This document shows, piece after piece, positions 46,289 to 56,391 of a stretch of DNA of 64,000 bases. The stretch spans positions 1 through 64,000 of the forward strand of contig CAVZAB010000013.1 in NCBI GenBank assembly GCA_963773155.1. Reading direction: 5' to 3'. This DNA comes from CAVZAB01 sp963773155 (GTDB taxonomy: Bacteria > Pseudomonadota > Alphaproteobacteria > Rhizobiales > Beijerinckiaceae). Position numbers and translations under genes: made by a program. Below the pieces are notes generated by a model that made no database searches, was not told the DNA's origin, and saw only the letters and a program-made list of their open reading frames with translations. Positions within the stretch are counted from its first letter, which is position 1; each line of letters begins with the position of its first letter.

Positions 46289-47455
46289 TCAGGCCGGCAG
46301 CGCGGTCTCGACCAGTTTGGCCCAAAAGGATATGCCGATCGGAATCAAGGCGTCGTTGAAATCATATCTGGGGTGATGCAGCCCCGCAGTATCGCCATTG
46401 CCGGCAAAAATAAAGGCGCCCGGCCGGGCCAACAGCATGTAAGAAAAGTCTTCGGCGCCCATGGTCGGGGCGACGGATTCGTCAACCTTGTCCCGGCCAA
46501 AGAGCCGGCTGGCGACATCAATGGCCATCCTCGTCTGATCGGCATGGTTCTCGGTGATCGGATAGCCGCGCTCGAAGCGGATTTCGGCACCGGCGCGATG
46601 AGCCTGGGCGAGTCCGTGGACAATCTCGCGCAGGCGCGCCTCGGCGAAATCACGGGTTTCGGCGCGAAGCGTACGAACCGTGCCCGACAAGCGCGCGTTC
46701 TGCGGGATGACATTGTCGGCATGACCAGCCTGAAAACGGGTCACCGACACGACGCTGGAATCGAGCGGGTCGGTACCGCGCGCGACAATCGCTTGCAGAG
46801 CGACCACGATCTGGGCACCGACCAGAACCGGGTCGATGCAATCATGCGGCTTGGCGGCATGGCCGCCGCGGCCCTCGATCTCGATCGTGAACCGGTCGGC
46901 GGCTGCCATTAATGGGCCCGGCCGGGTCGCGAAACTGCCGACCGGCAGACCGGGCATATTGTGCAGGCCGAAAACTTCGCTGATCGAAAACCGTTCCATC
47001 AGCCCGTCGTCGACCATCGCCTTGCCACCGCCGCCGCCCTCTTCAGCCGGCTGAAAGATCAAAGCGACAGTCCCGGCGAAATTGCGAGTCTCGGCGAGAT
47101 AGCGAGCAGCGCCGAGCAGCATCGCCGTGTGCCCATCGTGACCGCAGGCGTGCATGCGCCCGTCAATCTGCGAGCGGTGCGGCAGGTCGTTCGCCTCGTG
47201 GATCGGCAGCGCGTCCATGTCCGCGCGCAATCCGATGATTTTGCGGCCCGGATGGACCCGCCCGTGAATCAGGCCGACGACCCCGGTGCGGCCAATTCCG
47301 GTGACGACCTCGTCGCAACCAAAGCGGCGCAATTTGTCGGCAACGAAAGCGGCGGTCCGATGCACCTCGTAGAGGAGCTCCGGATGTCGGTGGATCTCCC
47401 GCCGCCAGCCTGTCACCTCGTCGGCAAGATCGGCAATCCTATTGTTGACCGGCAT
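46289..47455 (-). CDS. M20 amidohydrolase (hippurate hydrolase-like)
   Basis: 388 residues from ATG 47455 (MPVNNRIADLADEV); the longer frame from 47716 has no family-like N-terminus. Zinc M20D peptidase: GLRADMDALPIHE, MHACGHDGHTAMLLGAAR, FQPAEEGGGGGKAMVDDGL, a dimer lid (GRGGHAAKPHDCIDPV) and MGAEDFSYMLL. It removes acyl groups from amino acids or small peptides. Intact and divergent from the peptide importer operon, so imported N-acyl amino acids or peptides are likely substrates. Confidence 0.92.
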   Translation of the reverse strand: MPVNNRIADLADEVTGWRREIHRHPELLYEVHRTAAFVADKLRRFGCDEVVTGIGRTGVVGLIHGRVHPGRKIIGLRADMDALPIHEANDLPHRSQIDGRMHACGHDGHTAMLLGAARYLAETRNFAGTVALIFQPAEEGGGGGKAMVDDGLMERFSISEVFGLHNMPGLPVGSFATRPGPLMAAADRFTIEIEGRGGHAAKPHDCIDPVLVGAQIVVALQAIVARGTDPLDSSVVSVTRFQAGHADNVIPQNARLSGTVRTLRAETRDFAEARLREIVHGLAQAHRAGAEIRFERGYPITENHADQTRMAIDVASRLFGRDKVDESVAPTMGAEDFSYMLLARPGAFIFAGNGDTAGLHHPRYDFNDALIPIGISFWAKLVETALPA

Positions 47456-47643
47456 GCTAGCGGCTCCAGCTCTCGTCAGGGCGCTAACAAATCCGAAAAC
47501 CGCAGGCTTCGTCAACCGCACCGAGCACCGCCGCCGAGGTACTGGACCGGTGCCAGCCCGGTGTCTAGTCTCAACGGCTGCGCCAAGCCGATTCTTGGGA
47601 TCGGCAATTGAATGGGGTTTGGCCAGTTCCTTGGGGTGCCGCC

Positions 47644-49236
47644 ATGCCGGTTCGATCGACGTTCTTTGCCGTTCTCTTGGTCTTGGCTTCGGCGCTCGCG
47701 CCGGCGCATGCCGCAACTTTCCGGCATGCCTTTCAAGGCGATCTGAAATCGCTCGATCCCTACACGCTGAATGAGTTTTTTGCGCTGGCCATGCTCGGCA
47801 ATGTATATGAGGGGCTGATCCGACGCGACGCCGATCTTAAAATTGTGCCTGGCCTTGCCACGGCATGGGAAATGCTGGAGCCGACCCGCTGGCGTTTCCA
47901 CCTGCGACGCGGCGTGAAATTTGCCGGCGGCGAGGATTTCACCGCCGACGACGTTTTGTTTTCCCTCGACCGCGTTCGCCAACCGGGATCGCAGATCAGA
48001 ACTCGCGTTCCAGCCGATGCGAAAATCGAAAAAATAGACGATTACACGGTCGATTTCGTGCTGTCCCGGCCCTATCCCAATTTGATCGGCGAATGGGACA
48101 CATGGTACATCATGTCGCGCCGCTGGGCCGAGGCAAACGGCGCCTTGCAAGTTCAGCCGCCGACCAGTGGCGGCCTGAACGCTTTCGCCCTCAAGGCCAA
48201 TGGCACCGGACCTTATGCAATCGTCTCGCACGAACCCGGCGTCACGACAACGTACCACAAGAACCCGGGCTGGTGGGGTTGGCCTGAGGCGCCCGGCAAT
48301 ATCGATGAGGTAGTCTTCACGACGATCAAACAGGATGCGACGCGGGTTGCGGCCCTGCTCTCCGGCGAGGTCGACATGATCGAGCCGGTGCCAGTCCAGG
48401 ATATGCAGCGCGTCGCCGATTCCGGCACGACAAAAATGCTGACCGGTCCCGAATTGCGAACCATCCACCTGTATTTCGACCAGCAACGGGACGAATTGAA
48501 ATATGCCTCCGTCAAGGGCCGCAATCCCTTCAAGGACCAAAGGGTTCGCCAGGCGTTTTACCAGGCGATCGACATCGAGGCGATTAAGACCAAAGTGATG
48601 CGCGGCATGGCGGTTCCCGCCGCCCTGCTGATCACACCCCTCCTTTTCGCGCGGGCCGGCGAATTCAAGCGCTATCCCTACGACCCCGAGGCGGCGCGCC
48701 GACTCCTCGCCGAGGCCGGATATCCCGATGGGTTCGAATTGACCATGCATTGCCCCAACGACCGCTATGTCAACGACGAGTCGATCTGTCTTGCCGTCAC
48801 CAGCATGCTCGCCAAGGTCGGTGTCAAAGTGACCTTGCAGGCGATGCCGAAGGCGATCTTTTTCGACCGGGCGGGACCGTCTGGCGGCTATGACACCTCA
48901 TTCGGCATGCTTGGCTGGACCCCCTCGGGCTTCGACAGTCTGAACGTCCTATTGAACATTACCGGTTGCCGCGACGACAAGGGGCTCGGCGGCCTGTTCA
49001 ATTACGGCGGCTATTGCAACCCGAATGCCGACGAATTGATCGCCAAGATCCAGGGCGAGACGGATCCTGTGAAGCGTAACGCGCTGATCTACACCTATTT
49101 CAAGATGGTCCACGACGACGCCGGCTTCATTCCCCTGCACCAGCAGGTTCTCTCGTGGGGCGTGTCAAACAGGATAGAGCTGGTGCAGCGCGCCGACGAT
49201 GTTCTCCTCTACCATTGGATCCGGAAATCCGGCTAG
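47644..49236 (+). CDS. Dipeptide/oligopeptide-binding protein (SBP_bac_5)
   Basis: 530 residues from ATG 47644 (MPVRSTFFAVLLVLAS), signal peptide ending AHA. Family 5 solute-binding protein: LKSLDPYTLNEFFALAMLGN, VYEGLIRRDADLKIVPGLA, ADDVLFSLDRVRQPGSQ, GTGPYAIVSHEPG and RVRQAFYQAIDIEAI. It captures peptides or related amides in the periplasm. Intact; 20 bp before the first permease. Confidence 0.92.
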   Translation: MPVRSTFFAVLLVLASALAPAHAATFRHAFQGDLKSLDPYTLNEFFALAMLGNVYEGLIRRDADLKIVPGLATAWEMLEPTRWRFHLRRGVKFAGGEDFTADDVLFSLDRVRQPGSQIRTRVPADAKIEKIDDYTVDFVLSRPYPNLIGEWDTWYIMSRRWAEANGALQVQPPTSGGLNAFALKANGTGPYAIVSHEPGVTTTYHKNPGWWGWPEAPGNIDEVVFTTIKQDATRVAALLSGEVDMIEPVPVQDMQRVADSGTTKMLTGPELRTIHLYFDQQRDELKYASVKGRNPFKDQRVRQAFYQAIDIEAIKTKVMRGMAVPAALLITPLLFARAGEFKRYPYDPEAARRLLAEAGYPDGFELTMHCPNDRYVNDESICLAVTSMLAKVGVKVTLQAMPKAIFFDRAGPSGGYDTSFGMLGWTPSGFDSLNVLLNITGCRDDKGLGGLFNYGGYCNPNADELIAKIQGETDPVKRNALIYTYFKMVHDDAGFIPLHQQVLSWGVSNRIELVQRADDVLLYHWIRKSG

Positions 49237-49256
49237 AGTGCGGTGAAGAGGTCAGA

Positions 49257-50237
49257 ATGCTGGTTTTTCTGGTCAGGCGTCTTGCCGAGACCTTGCTGGT
49301 TCTGGTGGTCGTTGCTCTTATCGCCTTCGTCCTGTTTCGCTTCGTCGGCGACCCGATCAACCAGATGGTGGGCCAGGACGTCGGCATAGTCGAGCGCGAC
49401 CGGCTGCGCCAGTCGCTCGGTCTCAACGATTCCCTGCCTGTGCAGCTCGCTCGCTTTCTGGGCAACGCGCTGCACTTCGACTTCGGTGTTTCCTACCAAT
49501 TCAAGCAGCCGGTCGCCGGTCTAATCGCGACGCGCTTTCCCGCGACGTTCGAACTTGCTGCCGCCGCCGCTCTGTTTGCCGTTGCAATCGGCATTCCGGT
49601 TGGCATCTATACCGGCATTCACCGGCGCACCCTTTTGTCACGCTTTCTTCTAGGCGTGACGCTGGTCGGTATTTCGCTGCCGCCCTTTCTGATCGGCATC
49701 CTGCTGATCTATGTGTTTGCCGTGACCCTGCATTGGCTGCCCTCCTACGGCCGCGGCGAGACCGTGGCCTTGGGCTTCTGGCGCACCGGCCTGCTAACCG
49801 GCACCGGCCTGCGGGCTCTGGTGTTGCCCGCCGTTACCCTTGGGCTATTTCAATTGACGTTGATTGCACGGCTGGTCCGGTCGGAAATGCTGGAAGTCCT
49901 GCGCGCCGATTTCATCCGCTTTGCCCGAGCCCGCGGCCTGTCCGATCGGGCGGTCTATTTCGGCCATGCATTGAAGAACACCCTGGTCCCAGTCATGACA
50001 ATCATTGGCCTGCAGCTCGGCTCGATCATTGCCTTTTCGATCATTACGGAAACCGTCTTTCAATGGCCGGGCATGGGTCTATTGTTCATTACCTCGGTGC
50101 AGAACGCCGACATTCCTGTCATGGCGGCCTATCTGCTGCTGGTCGCGTTGATATTCGTTTCGATCAATCTGATCGTCGATCTTCTCTATGCGGCGATCGA
50201 CCCGCGGATCCGCCAAGCCGTGCGGGGTCCCGCCTGA
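49257..50237 (+). CDS. Peptide ABC permease, DppB type
   Basis: 326 residues from ATG 49257, GAAGAGG before it. MLVFLVRRLAETLLVLVVVA opens the first TM helix; FRFVGDPINQMVG and DRLRQSLGLNDSLPVQ are typical of DppB; six TM helices; EAA loop RFARARGLSDRAVYFGHALK. Intact. Stop overlaps the next start (TGATG). Confidence 0.92.
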   Translation: MLVFLVRRLAETLLVLVVVALIAFVLFRFVGDPINQMVGQDVGIVERDRLRQSLGLNDSLPVQLARFLGNALHFDFGVSYQFKQPVAGLIATRFPATFELAAAAALFAVAIGIPVGIYTGIHRRTLLSRFLLGVTLVGISLPPFLIGILLIYVFAVTLHWLPSYGRGETVALGFWRTGLLTGTGLRALVLPAVTLGLFQLTLIARLVRSEMLEVLRADFIRFARARGLSDRAVYFGHALKNTLVPVMTIIGLQLGSIIAFSIITETVFQWPGMGLLFITSVQNADIPVMAAYLLLVALIFVSINLIVDLLYAAIDPRIRQAVRGPA

Positions 50238-51176
50238 TGGCCCTGCCGCGACAGATCGATGCCCCGGGTGCCATGCGGCGGTTGCGCCGTTCCGACCTGT
50301 GGCATTCCTTCACCAGCTCGCGATTGGTCGTCACAGCCGCCGCGGCAACGTTGGCGTTCGTCTCAGCAGCCTTGCTCGCGCCCTGGATTGCCCCGCATAA
50401 TCCCTTCGACTTGGCGAGTCTCGACCTGATGGACGCGCGCAATCCGCCCGCCTGGCTCGCCGGCGGCGATTGGAAATACCCGCTCGGCACCGACAATCAG
50501 GGCCGCGACATTCTTTCGGCGGTTCTCTATGGGACCCGACTATCGAGTTCTCATCAGCCTGGCGGCGGTGTCGCTCGCCATGCTCCTCGGCATAGTGCTC
50601 GGTCTGTTGGCGGGCTATTTTGGCGGCCTTGTCGAGGCGCTGATCATGCGGGCAGCCGACATTCAATTGACCTTTCCCGCCATTCTGACGGCCCTGCTGA
50701 TCGACGGCGCCGCCCGCGCATTTTTCGGTCAGTCGCATCTTGCCGGTGGCGAATATTGGGTGCTCATCGCCGCAATTGGCCTGTCCTTCTGGGTTCAATA
50801 TGCCCGCATCGTGCGGGCCCTTACGCTGGTCGAGAAGAGCAAGGATTATGTCGAGGCAGCCCGGCTTGTCGGCATTGGTTCGGCTGCGATTCTGGCGCGC
50901 CACATTTTGCCGAATGTGCTGGGCCCGGTGCTGGTGATTGCGACGATCAATCTGGCGCTCGCCATCATCACCGAGGCCACCCTGTCCTTCCTCGGCGTCG
51001 GCCTACCGCCGAGCCAGCCTTCGCTCGGCACATTGGTGCGGCTTGGCAGCGACTTTCTCCTGTCCGGCGAATGGTGGATTGTCTTCTTCCCCGGCCTGGC
51101 GCTGGGTGGTTTGGCGCTGGCCGTCAATCTCGTCGGGGATTGGTTGCGCGACGCGCTCAATCCCAAGCTTCGATGA
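50237..51176 (+). CDS. Peptide ABC permease, DppC type (one frameshift)
   Basis: Starts ATG 50237 (MALPRQIDAPGAMRRLRR). The first 100 residues include the TM helix VVTAAAATLAFVSAALLAPW and PLGTDNQGRDILSAVLYGTR. A one-base shift near 50540 changes frame and the sense continues VLISLAAVSLAMLLGIVLGL, EALIMRAADIQLTFPAI, and EAA loop VEAARLVGIGSAAILARHIL to 51176. About 313 codons, as expected. Probably a sequencing indel. Overlaps the ATPase start by ATGA. Confidence 0.9.
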
Positions 51177-52183
51177 CCGCCGCGCCCGCGCCGGACGGCG
51201 CACCAATGCCAATTCTGTCGGTGCGCGGACTTTCGGTCGAGTTCGTATCGCGGCATGGCCGTCTCCCGGCGCTTGACAATGTCTCGTTGTCGATCGCCGC
51301 CGGCGAAATCCTCGGGCTGGTCGGCGAGTCCGGTGCCGGCAAGTCGCTGACCGGTTCGGCCGTCATCGGCCTGATCGAATCGCCCGGCCGGTTGAGCGGC
51401 GGTGAAATTTGGCTGGCCGGCCAAAGGATCGACCATTTGGCCGGCTCCGCCATGCGCCGAATTCGGGGCCGGCGGATCGGCGTCGTGTTTCAGGATCCGC
51501 TGACCAGCCTCGATCCTTTGCAAAGCATCGGGGCGCAGCTGATCGAGACGATCCGTACCCACTTGCCGCTTTCGTCCAGCGAGGCGCGGGCGCGTGCCAT
51601 TCGTCTTCTGCAGGCCGTCGGTATCGCCGCCGCTGCCGAGCGCCTTTCGGCCTATCCGCACGAATTTTCCGGCGGCATGCGCCAGCGCGTCGTGATCGCA
51701 CTTGCCCTTGCGCCGGGGCCCGAACTGATCATAGCTGACGAACCGACGACCGCGCTCGACGTCTCAGTCCAGGCGCAAATTATCGCCCTCTTGAAACGGC
51801 TGTGCCGCCAGTCGGGGACCGCGATTCTGCTGATCACCCACGACATGGGCGTGATCGCCGCGGCTGCCGACCGGGTCGCGGTCATGTATGCCGGCAGATT
51901 GATCGAAACAAATAGCGCTCGGGCCCTCATGGCTTCGCCGCGCCACCCTTATTCGCGCGGTTTGATGGGCTCGATCCCGAGCCTGGCGCGCCCGCGCGAG
52001 CGTCTCGTGCAAATCCCGGGCGCGATGCCAGGCCTTGCCGATCTAGCGGCCGGCTGCGCCTTTCACCCGCGCTGCCCCGATGTCCTCGCTCGCTGCCGCC
52101 TCGAGCGGCCGCTGTTGCAGGGCGAGGACGGATCGCAAGTCGCCTGCTGGGTCGCGAGCGAAACGACGGAGCGCCGGGCATGA
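51173..52183 (+). CDS. Peptide ABC ATPase, DppD type
   Basis: 336 residues from ATG 51173. Walker A LVGESGAGKSLTG (serine-leucine after the lysine, common in this group), Q-loop VVFQDPLTSLDPLQ, signature FSGGMRQRVVIALAL, Walker B LIIADEPTTALD, H-loop LLITHDMGVIA, and the oligopeptide C-terminal cysteine domain CAFHPRCPDVLARC. Intact; overlaps the next gene by ATGA. Confidence 0.93.
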   Translation: MTAAPAPDGAPMPILSVRGLSVEFVSRHGRLPALDNVSLSIAAGEILGLVGESGAGKSLTGSAVIGLIESPGRLSGGEIWLAGQRIDHLAGSAMRRIRGRRIGVVFQDPLTSLDPLQSIGAQLIETIRTHLPLSSSEARARAIRLLQAVGIAAAAERLSAYPHEFSGGMRQRVVIALALAPGPELIIADEPTTALDVSVQAQIIALLKRLCRQSGTAILLITHDMGVIAAAADRVAVMYAGRLIETNSARALMASPRHPYSRGLMGSIPSLARPRERLVQIPGAMPGLADLAAGCAFHPRCPDVLARCRLERPLLQGEDGSQVACWVASETTERRA

Positions 52184-53154
52184 ACCAGCGCCCGGCCCTG
52201 CTCCAGGTTCTCGATGTTCACCATCGCTTCGAAGTCTCGCCGCCATGGATCGAGCGGCGGCTGAGTGGATCACCGCGCCGTTTCGTTCAGGCCCTCGACG
52301 GGGTGTCTTTCGAAATCGGCCGCGGCGAGACCTTCGGCCTCGTCGGCGAATCGGGATCCGGCAAGTCGACGCTGGCGCGAATTGTGGTGGGCCTCTTGGC
52401 GCCGAGCGCGGGGCGAGTCCTGTTTGGCGTTGCCGGTGCCGGCGAGGCGCGCCGGCACCGGCAGATGATCTTTCAAAATCCCTATGCGAGCCTCAACCCG
52501 CGCTGGCGGGTCAAGCACATTATCGGCGAGCCGATCCGGGCCCTCGAGCCAGCGGTGCGGCCGCGGCAGCTTGCGGCGCGGGTCGACGAGCTTTTGCGCC
52601 TGGTCGCATTGTCGCCCGGCGCTGCCGGTCAATATCCGCATGAATTTTCTGGCGGCCAACGCCAGCGGATAGCCATCGCCCGGGCGTTGGCGGCAAGCCC
52701 GGATTTCATCGTTTGCGACGAGCCGACCTCGGCGCTCGACGTCTCGGTCCAGGCGCAGATCCTCAATCTGATGCGCGATCTGCAGCGGCAATTTGGTCTG
52801 ACCTATTTGTTCATCAGCCACAACCTCGCCGTCATCCGCCATATGGCGAGCCAGGTCGGTGTTCTCTATCTGGGCCGGCTGGTCGAGATCGCGCCGGCGC
52901 CGCAATTGTTTGCAGCGCCTCGGCATCCCTATACCCAGATGCTGCTGGCCGCGGTCCCCGATCTCGCCGCCGAGGCTGGGCCAGCAGCGCCGGCCATTGC
53001 TTCGATCGAAGGCGAGATTCCCGACCCGATCCGGCCGCCGCCCGGCTGCCATTTCCACCCGCGCTGCCCCTATGCCAGGGATCGCTGCCGGCACGAGGTC
53101 CCAGGCCTCATCGACGGCGTTGCCTGCCATGCCCGGGCGGCCGGCTGGCTTTAG
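52180..53154 (+). CDS. Peptide ABC ATPase, DppF type
   Basis: 324 residues. Walker A LVGESGSGKSTLAR, MIFQNPYASLNPRW, signature FSGGQRQRIAIARAL, Walker B FIVCDEPTSALD, H-loop LFISHNLAVIRHM, and C-terminal CHFHPRCPYARDRC. Completes the importer with DppB, DppC, DppD and the binding protein. Intact. Confidence 0.93.
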   Translation: MNQRPALLQVLDVHHRFEVSPPWIERRLSGSPRRFVQALDGVSFEIGRGETFGLVGESGSGKSTLARIVVGLLAPSAGRVLFGVAGAGEARRHRQMIFQNPYASLNPRWRVKHIIGEPIRALEPAVRPRQLAARVDELLRLVALSPGAAGQYPHEFSGGQRQRIAIARALAASPDFIVCDEPTSALDVSVQAQILNLMRDLQRQFGLTYLFISHNLAVIRHMASQVGVLYLGRLVEIAPAPQLFAAPRHPYTQMLLAAVPDLAAEAGPAAPAIASIEGEIPDPIRPPPGCHFHPRCPYARDRCRHEVPGLIDGVACHARAAGWL

Positions 53155-53220
53155 GCTGCTTGGCGCGCCTTGCGGGAATTTGCCGCTTGAACCGGCCAGC
53201 CGCTGTGCGTACACGAAGAC

Positions 53221-55089
53221 ATGTCGAAGACCCGTGTGACGGCCGAGCAATTCCTGGGCACGCTGCCGATGATCCGGCGCCTGTTCGTCGACCATGGCCG
53301 CCGGCACGCGCTTGCCTATGGTTTTGCGCTGGTATTGATGGCGATCAGCGCGGCGGCGACCGGCATATCGGTCGGGCTGCTGCGGCCCGTGGTCAACGGC
53401 ATGATGGTGTTCAGCGCGGCCGGCGAGGGCGGGTCCTTCCGCGAATTGCGCTATCTCGCCTTTTCGGTGGCCGGCCTCTACGTACTCAGAGGCCTTGCCA
53501 CCTTCGGCCAATTGGTGATCATGTCGCGGGCCGGCAACAATATTGTCGCCAGCGTCCAGGCCCAGGTCTATGAGCGGCTGCTGCGCCAGCCGGTCGGCTT
53601 CTTCCAGGACCGCCATTCCAGCGATTTCATGTCCCGCCTCGCCTTTGCCGCAAGCGGGGTGCGCGATACGCTGCAGGTGATCATTTCGTCGGCCGGCCGC
53701 GACCTCCTGACCCTGGTGTCCCTGGTCATCGTAATGGTCTACCAGGACGGCATGATGGCGGTAATCGCTTTGTCCTTTCTGCCGATTGCGGCATTGATTC
53801 TCGGCCGGGTGATCAAGCGGGTCCGCAAGGCGGCGCACCGTTCCTACGACGGATCGGCCCGGATCATGGAGACGATGCAGGAAACCGTGCAAGGGATCCG
53901 CATCGTCAAATCGTTCAATCTCGAGGCAACAATGCGCGCGCGCATGGCGGCTTCGATCCGCCAGGTCGAGAGCGCGGCCAATCGCATGGCGACCGGTATG
54001 GCGATGTCGAGTCCGGTCGCCGATACTTTGGGCGGGCTTGCCGTCGCCTTCATCATTTTCTATGGGGGCTGGCGGGTGACGGTGGCCCATTCCGATCCCG
54101 GCTCGTTCTTTGCCTTTATTGCCGCCCTGCTGATGGCCTATGAGCCGGCCAAACGACTCGGCCGCTTCAATATCGACGTGCAGAATGGCCTGGTCGGTGC
54201 ACGGCTGATCTACGAGATCCTCGATCGGCCGGCCGGCGAACCGAACCAACCGCATTTGCCGCGGCTCGTCGTTGGGGCCGGCCACATTCTCTTCGACGAT
54301 GTGAGTTTTGCTTATCGTGCCAGCGAAACGGTGCTCGATGGCTTGCGGCTTTCGGCTGAGCCCAATACCACAACGGCGCTGGTCGGACCGTCGGGTGGCG
54401 GCAAGTCGACGATCATCAGCCTGATCCAGCGGTTCTATGCGCCCGACAGCGGTACTATCTCGATCGACGATCAGGACATCAGCCGTGTCGACTTGGTCTC
54501 GTTGCGTCAGTCGATAGCCTTCGTGTCGCAGGACGTGTTCCTGTTTCGCGGCACGATCCGCGAGAATATTGCTCTAGGCCGGCCGGGCGCCAGCGAAGCC
54601 GATATTATCGGAGCGGCCCGCCAGGCCAATGCGCACGAGTTCATCATGGGATTCACCGGCGGTTACGATACCGGCGTCGGCGAGCAGGGGGCCCAGCTTT
54701 CTGGCGGCCAGCGCCAGCGGATCGCAATTGCTCGGGCGATTCTCAAGGATGCGCCGATCATTTTGCTCGACGAGCCGACCGCCGCGCTCAATTCGGAATC
54801 CGAACGCGAGGTCCAGAAGGCGCTCGACGATTTGCGGATCGGGCGAACCACGTTGGTTGTCGCCCATCGTCTGCAGACAATCGTCAATGCCGATCGCATC
54901 TGCGTGATCGAAAAGGGGCACGCGGTCGAGGCTGGCACGCATGATGAATTAATCGCGAAACGCGGCTCCTATTATGCGTTTTTCGCCGCCCAATTTGGCG
55001 ACAACGTCCGCATGGTCACGAAGGCCGAGGCAGCATCGGCTCGTTCGTCACCTGCGCGGCAGGACGGTTCGTCCGGTATTGTCCCCTGA
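53221..55089 (+). CDS. msbA: ABC exporter, MsbA type
   Basis: 622 residues. N-terminal six-helix transmembrane domain (about 25-315), then one nucleotide-binding domain: Walker A LVGPSGGGKST, Q-loop AFVSQDVFLFRGTIREN, signature QLSGGQRQRIAIARAIL, Walker B IILLDEPTAALNSES, H-loop VVAHRLQTIV. MsbA flips lipid A-core across the inner membrane, and its convergent neighbour is an O-antigen ligase-type protein, which fits lipopolysaccharide export. The last 74 bases overlap that neighbour's 3' end. Intact. Confidence 0.88.
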   Translation: MSKTRVTAEQFLGTLPMIRRLFVDHGRRHALAYGFALVLMAISAAATGISVGLLRPVVNGMMVFSAAGEGGSFRELRYLAFSVAGLYVLRGLATFGQLVIMSRAGNNIVASVQAQVYERLLRQPVGFFQDRHSSDFMSRLAFAASGVRDTLQVIISSAGRDLLTLVSLVIVMVYQDGMMAVIALSFLPIAALILGRVIKRVRKAAHRSYDGSARIMETMQETVQGIRIVKSFNLEATMRARMAASIRQVESAANRMATGMAMSSPVADTLGGLAVAFIIFYGGWRVTVAHSDPGSFFAFIAALLMAYEPAKRLGRFNIDVQNGLVGARLIYEILDRPAGEPNQPHLPRLVVGAGHILFDDVSFAYRASETVLDGLRLSAEPNTTTALVGPSGGGKSTIISLIQRFYAPDSGTISIDDQDISRVDLVSLRQSIAFVSQDVFLFRGTIRENIALGRPGASEADIIGAARQANAHEFIMGFTGGYDTGVGEQGAQLSGGQRQRIAIARAILKDAPIILLDEPTAALNSESEREVQKALDDLRIGRTTLVVAHRLQTIVNADRICVIEKGHAVEAGTHDELIAKRGSYYAFFAAQFGDNVRMVTKAEAASARSSPARQDGSSGIVP

Positions 55090-56257
55090 GGACGCAGACG
55101 AACATCACCGCCATCGCGCCGAGCAGACTGACCCACCAAATTTGCGACGAGCCCTCGCTCCAGATGGCGATGGTCAGGCCCGATACGAGGCTTGCGAGAA
55201 CGAAGGGGGCGAGGGCCGGATTGACCCGGCCGGCCGCGACAAAGGCCGTAGCGACCGTCAGTGCCGTGGCGCTCGCGCCGATTACGCCGAGCTCGTACCA
55301 GCATTCGAACAGGAGCCCGCGCGGCGTCTGCGGCGGCAGATAGCCGCGCGTGATCCCGCTGATCGCAGTCTCCAGCCCATGGCCGGTGATCAACCGCGGC
55401 CATTCACCCTTGATGATGGTGCCCCAGGTCGCGGCCGGTTCGAACAGGCCGGGCGCGGCGCCGATCGCTTGGGCGATGACGAGGGCGAAAATGGGTGCGG
55501 CAAGAATGACCAAGCCGAAAACAATGGCCAAAACCTCGCCGGCGCGCCTTGGCTGCGACATCGAAAGGACCACGGCGAGCGCGCCGGTCGCCAGCGCCGC
55601 CAGCGCCACCGACACCCAAAGGCCGATGAGCGCCAGGGCAATGACGATCGCCAGCGCCCCGCCCCAGGAGAAGCGCTGGCGCGCCGCCAGCGCCGCCAGC
55701 GCTGGCCACAGATACATGACCATGGTCATCGCTGCCCGCTCGGTGACAAGCGGATCCGCACCAGCGCCGCCGGTGAAGAATTGCCAGCGTAAGACGACCA
55801 CAATGGCGGCGGCTGCCGCGGCGCTGAGGCCGATCGGAACCAGATAGAGATTGGCGACCCGGGTCCGCTCCGGCAGGAAGGCGGCCGTCAGCGTCGCCAG
55901 CAGCAAGATCCCAGTGACCTTGATGAGCCGCGACACGGCCAGGCCCGGAAACGGCGTCCAGGCGAAGGACAGGGCCGCCCAGCCGAGCAGGAAGGCGAGC
56001 GAAAAGGCGGTCGGAGAGCGCAGTGCTGTGCGCAGTCGTGCGATGCTGCCGGGCGTTGGCGCGACGAGGGCCGCGGCAAGAACCAGGATGCAGCCGACCG
56101 GCATTAGCGAAAAAACGGCGCGGCGCGAGACAATGGCCGCGATTGGTAGGCCGATCGTCAGAACGCCAAGCGCGATGCGCAACAAGAGATTGGCCGCGTC
56201 GGCGGCGGGATCGTCCTGACGCGGGGCGAGGGCCGTGGTCTTCGACGGGATGGACAT
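55016..56257 (-). CDS. O-antigen ligase/polymerase family membrane protein
   Basis: 413 residues with about ten TM helices and a periplasmic loop carrying the Wzy_C-type signature (LITGHGLETAI, RGLLFECWYELGVIGASA). FSLAFLLGWAALSFAWTPFP is the usual entry of the family. WaaL-type enzymes attach O-antigen to lipid A-core. Convergent with msbA and overlapping its coding 3' end on the opposite strand. Intact. Confidence 0.82.
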   Translation of the reverse strand: MSIPSKTTALAPRQDDPAADAANLLLRIALGVLTIGLPIAAIVSRRAVFSLMPVGCILVLAAALVAPTPGSIARLRTALRSPTAFSLAFLLGWAALSFAWTPFPGLAVSRLIKVTGILLLATLTAAFLPERTRVANLYLVPIGLSAAAAAAIVVVLRWQFFTGGAGADPLVTERAAMTMVMYLWPALAALAARQRFSWGGALAIVIALALIGLWVSVALAALATGALAVVLSMSQPRRAGEVLAIVFGLVILAAPIFALVIAQAIGAAPGLFEPAATWGTIIKGEWPRLITGHGLETAISGITRGYLPPQTPRGLLFECWYELGVIGASATALTVATAFVAAGRVNPALAPFVLASLVSGLTIAIWSEGSSQIWWVSLLGAMAVMFVCVLRGQYRTNRPAAQVTNEPMLPRPS

Positions 56258-56282
56258 CGGTTCCAGCGGGTGGCAAGCAGCG

Positions 56283-56333
56283 CTTGCTCTGATTCAATAC
56301 TTGCTCTGATTCCAGTCTTGCTCGAGTTCCAGT
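56283..56333. repeat. 17-bp tandem repeat, three copies
   Basis: CTTGCTCTGATTCAATA, CTTGCTCTGATTCCAGT and CTTGCTCGAGTTCCAGT follow head to tail just upstream of the O-antigen ligase ATG. Slippage here could change promoter spacing of that gene. Confidence 0.75.
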
Positions 56334-56391
56334 CTACATCCGGATCGCCCGGGCTACTGTGGGCCTTTGGCAACACCCAATTCGGAATATT

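Noticed and set aside
49733..51172. Long plus-strand frame leading into dppD
   Set aside because: It mixes off-frame dppB, the in-frame first part of dppC and off-frame dppC; only the portion from 51173 is dppD.
52270..54285. 671-codon minus-strand frame
   Set aside because: Antisense to dppF and msbA, which have full motif sets.
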